Shown here: positions 6,814 to 10,687 of the stretch, in pieces | Layout: each line of letters starts with the position of its first letter | Position numbering within the stretch: the first letter of the stretch is position 1 | Source of the DNA: Isohypsibius dastychi | Taxonomy: Eukaryota; Tardigrada; Eutardigrada; Parachela; Isohypsibiidae | Reading direction: 5' to 3' | DNA length: 10,687 bases | NCBI GenBank assembly: GCA_034696485.1 | Contig: JAQIWT010001468.1 | Location: forward strand, 1-10,687 | Made by a program: the position numbers and the translations under genes | The notes under the pieces: generated by a model | What the model saw: only the letters and a program-made list of their open reading frames with translations | Database searches by the model: none | What the model was told of the DNA's origin: nothing

Positions 6814-9800
6814 ATGAATACTTTTTCAAACTTGAGAAAGCTTGTTCAATCCGGAAATGGTTCCGCCACGGGAAATGCAGTTGTTAATTCCAATCCGCCT
6901 CGGAATTCGTCATCCGCAACGGATCAAGAATACGCTCTTCATTTGCAACATCTGCGGAAAGTGTTCCGTGAATGCTTGGCTAAATCAGCCGGAGGCAGCG
7001 TTGGTATCGGGCAAGATGATCGCCTTTACTCCCTCATCCCTATTTTCGTTAAGGTAAATCTGAACATTTATGTGCCGCAATGCATCTTAGTCAGCTTATC
7101 TTCAGTTATTCCATTCACTCCCAGTTGAGCAGATTGAAAGCCAGTTCCCAGATCTTTCGCTTTTTGGATCCGCCGTTAGTAAACTCTTAGTTCACGAAAT
7201 CAAAAAACGGGCAGGCGATCGGAGTTCCGGTTCGTATTTTCTCTCCGATTAAATTTCTTGCATTTTTGGTTGTATTATTTTATAGAAGGAGCAAGTTTGG
7301 CAATAGTGGAATATTTGAAACCAAGCGATTTCTCGCCTGGATGGATGCTTTTGTCGAGTCTGCAAATATTGTCATGTTCTTCCTCGCGGCTCGTAGACAT
7401 GCTTTGCTCAGCAGCTCTACCGTCAACCCTTCTCAAGATTTTCTACCTTTTCTTTGATCTTCCAATAACTGTCGTCGAGCAGGAGAGCAACGTGCTTCAG
7501 TTAGCCACCGTCACTTGTGAGGTGAGACGGAAGTAATTATCCTTCCCGCCTGGATCGTGTTGATGCGTATTGAAAAATACCTACGCTTCAATAATTTACT
7601 GCGTGCAGAACGAAAATTGAAAAACGCATTGGTCGAATGCAGATGTTGTTTATTGCAGATTTTCTGTAATCTGATGCGAAATGCGGCTGCAGCCGACGAA
7701 CTTGCCAAGAAAGATGTCATGGTGTTATTATTCATTGCCTCAACCAGCCCGTGTCCGGCACACAATGTTACATGGCGGAAGTGTTGTCAAGAGGGACTTT
7801 GTTGTATGGCTCGTCATTCCCTAACTGAATTAGCACTTGGCTACATTCACGGTGAATTTCTTCCCTTACGCTTTTCAAACCATCACACGTTTTCTGACAT
7901 TTGTTTTTTTTCAGCTAAAGGATGTTTGAAGATCTGCGTAGACAATATGAAGAACGTTCATCAGCTGGACCTGATGCAGATATTTTCCATATTCCAGTAT
8001 TTCTCGGTTTTCGTGCAGGAAGCTTTCAATCGAAGCCAGACTATGATCGACGACTTCCGGATAGCCCAGGGATTTGTTTTCATCATCGAGCTTGGCTTAA
8101 GGTTAGGATACATGATGACTGCATCTGAATAAGCCGGTTATTCCATTTATTCTTTTGCAGAATTGAGGAAAGGCTTTCAGACCAACCTGGGATCATCGAG
8201 CAGTTTATTGCCATTTTGAAAGAAATGTGCGTTCACGGCCCGGCGGATCTTAAATGTCAAGTGTCACAAGGATTGTTCAGACTCGTTTCATTCCAGTTAC
8301 CCATTCCGAAAGGTAGCGTTTTCTTTCTGTCAGCTGAATTATAATATGCCTAACAGCTTGCGTGGTTTTTAGGACCCCCATTTTCCATCCGATCTTTGGA
8401 TGCATTTTATTGCTTACAAGAACTCTTTCTGCGTTGTCAAAATATGGAGACGGCAAAGTGCTGCTTGCTGGCAATCAACGAGCTTTGTGTTTGGGATGAC
8501 AGCAATTACTTCATCACTGACACGGCGTTCAGCACGCTGAGCGTGTTCACCAGTAAAATCGGATTGCTTTCTGTGGAAGGACAAAGTATTTATTTCAACC
8601 TTCTTCGGCATGTGGTCATCGAGCTGAATCATGTGCCAAGTAAAGAACTATCCAGTTTGGCGCTGGTCGTCCGGGATTCACCGATGGATTGCACATTTTT
8701 CAAAATGGCTCTGCTGAGTTTGAAAAGAATTCTTCTACATGATATTACATTCCAGGTACCGTACTCGGAAATCATATGACGAAGTTTTGAATTTTACAAT
8801 ATAGCTTTGTTTTGCTAGGACGTTTATCGCGATGTGGGTTTGGTGGAAATATTGACGAGGAGATTCATCACAGCAGATTCTGTGAGAGAATTTCCTCTAG
8901 AACTTTTGGATGTCTTTCAGTCGGTTTTGAAGCAGAATAACCAGAACTGCCACTTATTTCGAGATTCCGGTTAGTTTCGCGAAACTTTTCTTGTTGTTTA
9001 AATTCTTACCGTGATTTAAACTGCAGGAAGTACGCCGCGGCTTCTGAAGCTGATTATTACCGAAGAAGGAATTGAAAGGTCATCTTTGTTACTGGTACTC
9101 CAACATTTGCTGACTTCAGTGGGATGCGATGACGATATCCAGCATCTCCTAACCGCCTTCAACAATATAAAGAACGAATATAGTACCAAGCGAGATTTAC
9201 TATTATGTTTATGCGGAGCAATGAGGGAATCACATCGCGCGAGAATAGCATTCCGGAAGTCGGGCGCGTTTGTGTCTCTCATCTCAGCAATCGTGGCTTT
9301 GGAAGGAAAGTTCCGGTATTTCGACCCCCAAATCGCAGTCTTCCTAAACGATATTTTTGAAACCATCACCACCGCGATGCGCTATGAGCCATCTAATGCC
9401 AAACATTTTGCCACTGAAATTCGCTTCCAAGCACTTTCAGATGCATGCCGGTTACTGGGCTGCTTCAGTTCTGATCGGCTGCTACCGTTATTGCTCAATG
9501 ACCCATCTACCAGCGATCTTGCCTCTGAGTCATCGTTCCCGTGTTTTTTTCGGCCAACGGAACACCAGGCTTCCAATGATCAATTAGATGCATCGTGCTT
9601 TGTTTTGAGATGTTTGTACTTGATGGCGCTGGACGGATATCGGCATGGCTGGGCGGATAACTTTGATTCATTGCTGAATGATGCTTCCATTGTCTACACC
9701 GGTGCTGTTTTGGTTATTCTGGATCTTCTTCCTGCGATTCCATTGTCTGAGTCGGTAAACACGACGAAGTTCAGTCTGATTTTACTGTGTACTGAATTTC

Positions 9801-10687
9801 CATTTGCAGAAGTCGAATGCTCTTCTAATCTTCACATCGGAAATCTTGAAATCTTTGGTACGTCAAGAAAGAAACCAGCAATTGATGTGCGAAGCCGGAA
9901 TGGTGCAGCATCTACTCACGATATGCGAATCAGCCATAGCGGACGAAAATCACATCCTTAATCCATTTCTCCAGTATATCTTGGAACGGCTAGCTGCGCA
10001 AAGCCTACGACCACGTGAGCTTAGGTATTCAAATCGTGTCTGATCATAAGTGCGGTCTTATCGTTCTGTTTCACAGGAATCTCTTGAGGTTGAGATTCTT
10101 CTCTTCCGGTTATCAACTTCCCTTATCCCGCATTAAAACTCTGGTCTCCATGATATCGCTCAAAGATCTCCAGAAGATAACCCCACCGGCGTTTGTCGAG
10201 TTCGACCTTAGCTACGAAGGATTTGGGGGTCTGTACTTGCCGAGTATTGCTCCTCAAGCTAGCCCAACGTTTTCATTACACAACACGTTATCATCTGTCG
10301 ATTCAGCTGGTAATTCTTGGTTGCGGTAAATGTTTTACATTACATGCATATGAACTGTCATCCAGGGGGTGTTGGCGGTATCGGAAGCGGAGTCCGCGTT
10401 TTTCCACCAGCAGCACCTGGACTGAGTGTCGTCATCTGGTTCTGCGTGGACTCATTTGTATCGATGGAGAGCATTCGTCTCTTGGACATTACCCGACATC
10501 TTGTGAAACCTCAGGATTCCATGACCTGCCTATCAATTCATTTAGTCGAATTCAACCAACAATTGAAACTGCTGGTGACAACAAGAGAACATAATGCAGT
10601 CGAGAATCCCGAGTATGACGGTAACGAAGGTGATGTGATCACTATCAACATGGACTTCCTACGCGAACAAGAATGTGTCTGGCATTG
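6814..10687 (+). CDS. WDFY3: WDFY3/Alfy (blue cheese) BEACH-family autophagy scaffold, 5' part, 12 exons, runs off the right edge
   Basis: Very large scaffold that links ubiquitinated protein aggregates to the autophagy machinery at PI3P membranes. Exons: 6814-7053, 7106-7229, 7286-7521, 7659-7851, 7915-8101, 8161-8312, 8373-8755, 8819-8969, 9027-9754, 9810-10024, 10077-10309, 10366-10687 (continues). 3164 nt, 1054 codons, no stops. Start ATG 6814 matches the family N-terminus (MN, then basic residues, then HLRKVFRECL). Segments clearly of this family: PGWMLLSSLQIL; LPSTLLKIFYLFFDLP; ADELAKKD; SQTMIDDFRIAQGF; NYFITD; DVYRDVGLVEIL; ESHRARIAFRKSGAFV; AMRYEPSNAKHF and LLGCFS; RQERNQQLMCEAG; IKTLVSM; PAFVEFDLSYEGFGGLYLPS; GIGSGVRVFPP. 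These form the N-terminal alpha-solenoid (to about residue 872) and the start of the ConA-like domain. Human WDFY3 is about 3500 residues, so BEACH, WD40 and FYVE should lie beyond 10687. A WDFY4-like paralogue is less likely in an invertebrate. Confidence 0.95.
10120..10687 (+). other. WDFY3: Start of the concanavalin-A-like domain of WDFY3 (partial)
   Basis: In BEACH proteins a lectin-like beta-sandwich follows the first helical solenoid. Here it begins around IKTLVSMISLKDLQ and carries PAFVEFDLSYEGFGGLYLPSIAP, GIGSGVRVFPP, LSVVIWFCVDSF and ends at VWH at the window edge, where the family has the WHHLVLV strand. Sugar binding is not implied. The insert after the first strand (QASPTFSLHNTLSSVDSAG) is poorly conserved and spans the exon 11/12 junction. 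Confidence 0.7.

Noticed and set aside
7557-7658. Coding extension of WDFY3 exon 4 upstream to 7557 (open frame).
   Set aside because: Exon 3 ends in phase 0 and only the TTGCAG acceptor at 7658 continues in frame with the family alignment; other acceptors add 50 or 16 nt and shift the frame.
9016-9372. Reverse-strand 118-codon ORF.
   Set aside because: It lies opposite the largest WDFY3 exon, which has clear family motifs. The antisense translation has none.
10012-10020. GTGAGC at 10015 as the donor of WDFY3 exon 10.
   Set aside because: It puts a TGA straight after the next acceptor. The donor GTATTC at 10025 keeps the frame and restores the family sequence LRNLLRL.

Overview
This window is eukaryotic nuclear DNA holding two intron-rich protein-coding genes, both on the + strand. 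About 34 GT-AG introns can be placed, and 29 of them are only 50-67 nt long, which points to a compact invertebrate genome. A nematode of the whipworm/Trichinella type would fit, but that is inference: no species-specific marker is visible. There is no prokaryotic, viral or mobile-element content.

Layout. 1-794 is upstream DNA with no gene I can support. It ends in a pyrimidine-rich splice-acceptor-like site just before the proposed start codon. 795-6066 is a complete kinesin-4 family gene of the KIF21 type (C. elegans klp-12, Drosophila Klp31E), reconstructed as 24 exons encoding 1140 residues. It has an N-terminal motor, a long coiled coil, the KIF21 regulatory (autoinhibitory) coiled coil and a short Ser/Pro-rich tail. 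The C-terminal WD40 propeller of vertebrate KIF21A/B is absent. 6067-6813 is a 747-bp spacer with a weak polyadenylation signal, an unassigned 95-codon ORF and nested palindromes just before the next start. 6814-10687 is the 5' third of a WDFY3/Alfy (Drosophila blue cheese) gene. It has 12 exons in view and 1054 codons, and runs off the right edge. The visible part is the N-terminal alpha-solenoid and the start of the concanavalin-A-like domain. The BEACH, WD40 and FYVE parts must lie to the right.

Reading frames close across every junction in both models: 3423 coding nt for KIF21, and 3164 nt up to the window edge for WDFY3. Neither gene shows a frameshift or internal stop. Exon 1 of the kinesin is the least certain piece.

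The genes are not a pathway unit in any obvious way: KIF21 kinesins restrain microtubule growth, and WDFY3 is a scaffold for selective autophagy of protein aggregates. Their head-to-tail adjacency is worth testing for conserved synteny. I do not see a novel biological system here. The most interesting points are the missing WD40 domain, the conserved autoinhibitory arginine in the regulatory coiled coil, a kinesin loop-12 substitution, a contracted linker in WDFY3, and several stopless 3n introns that could mislead gene prediction.
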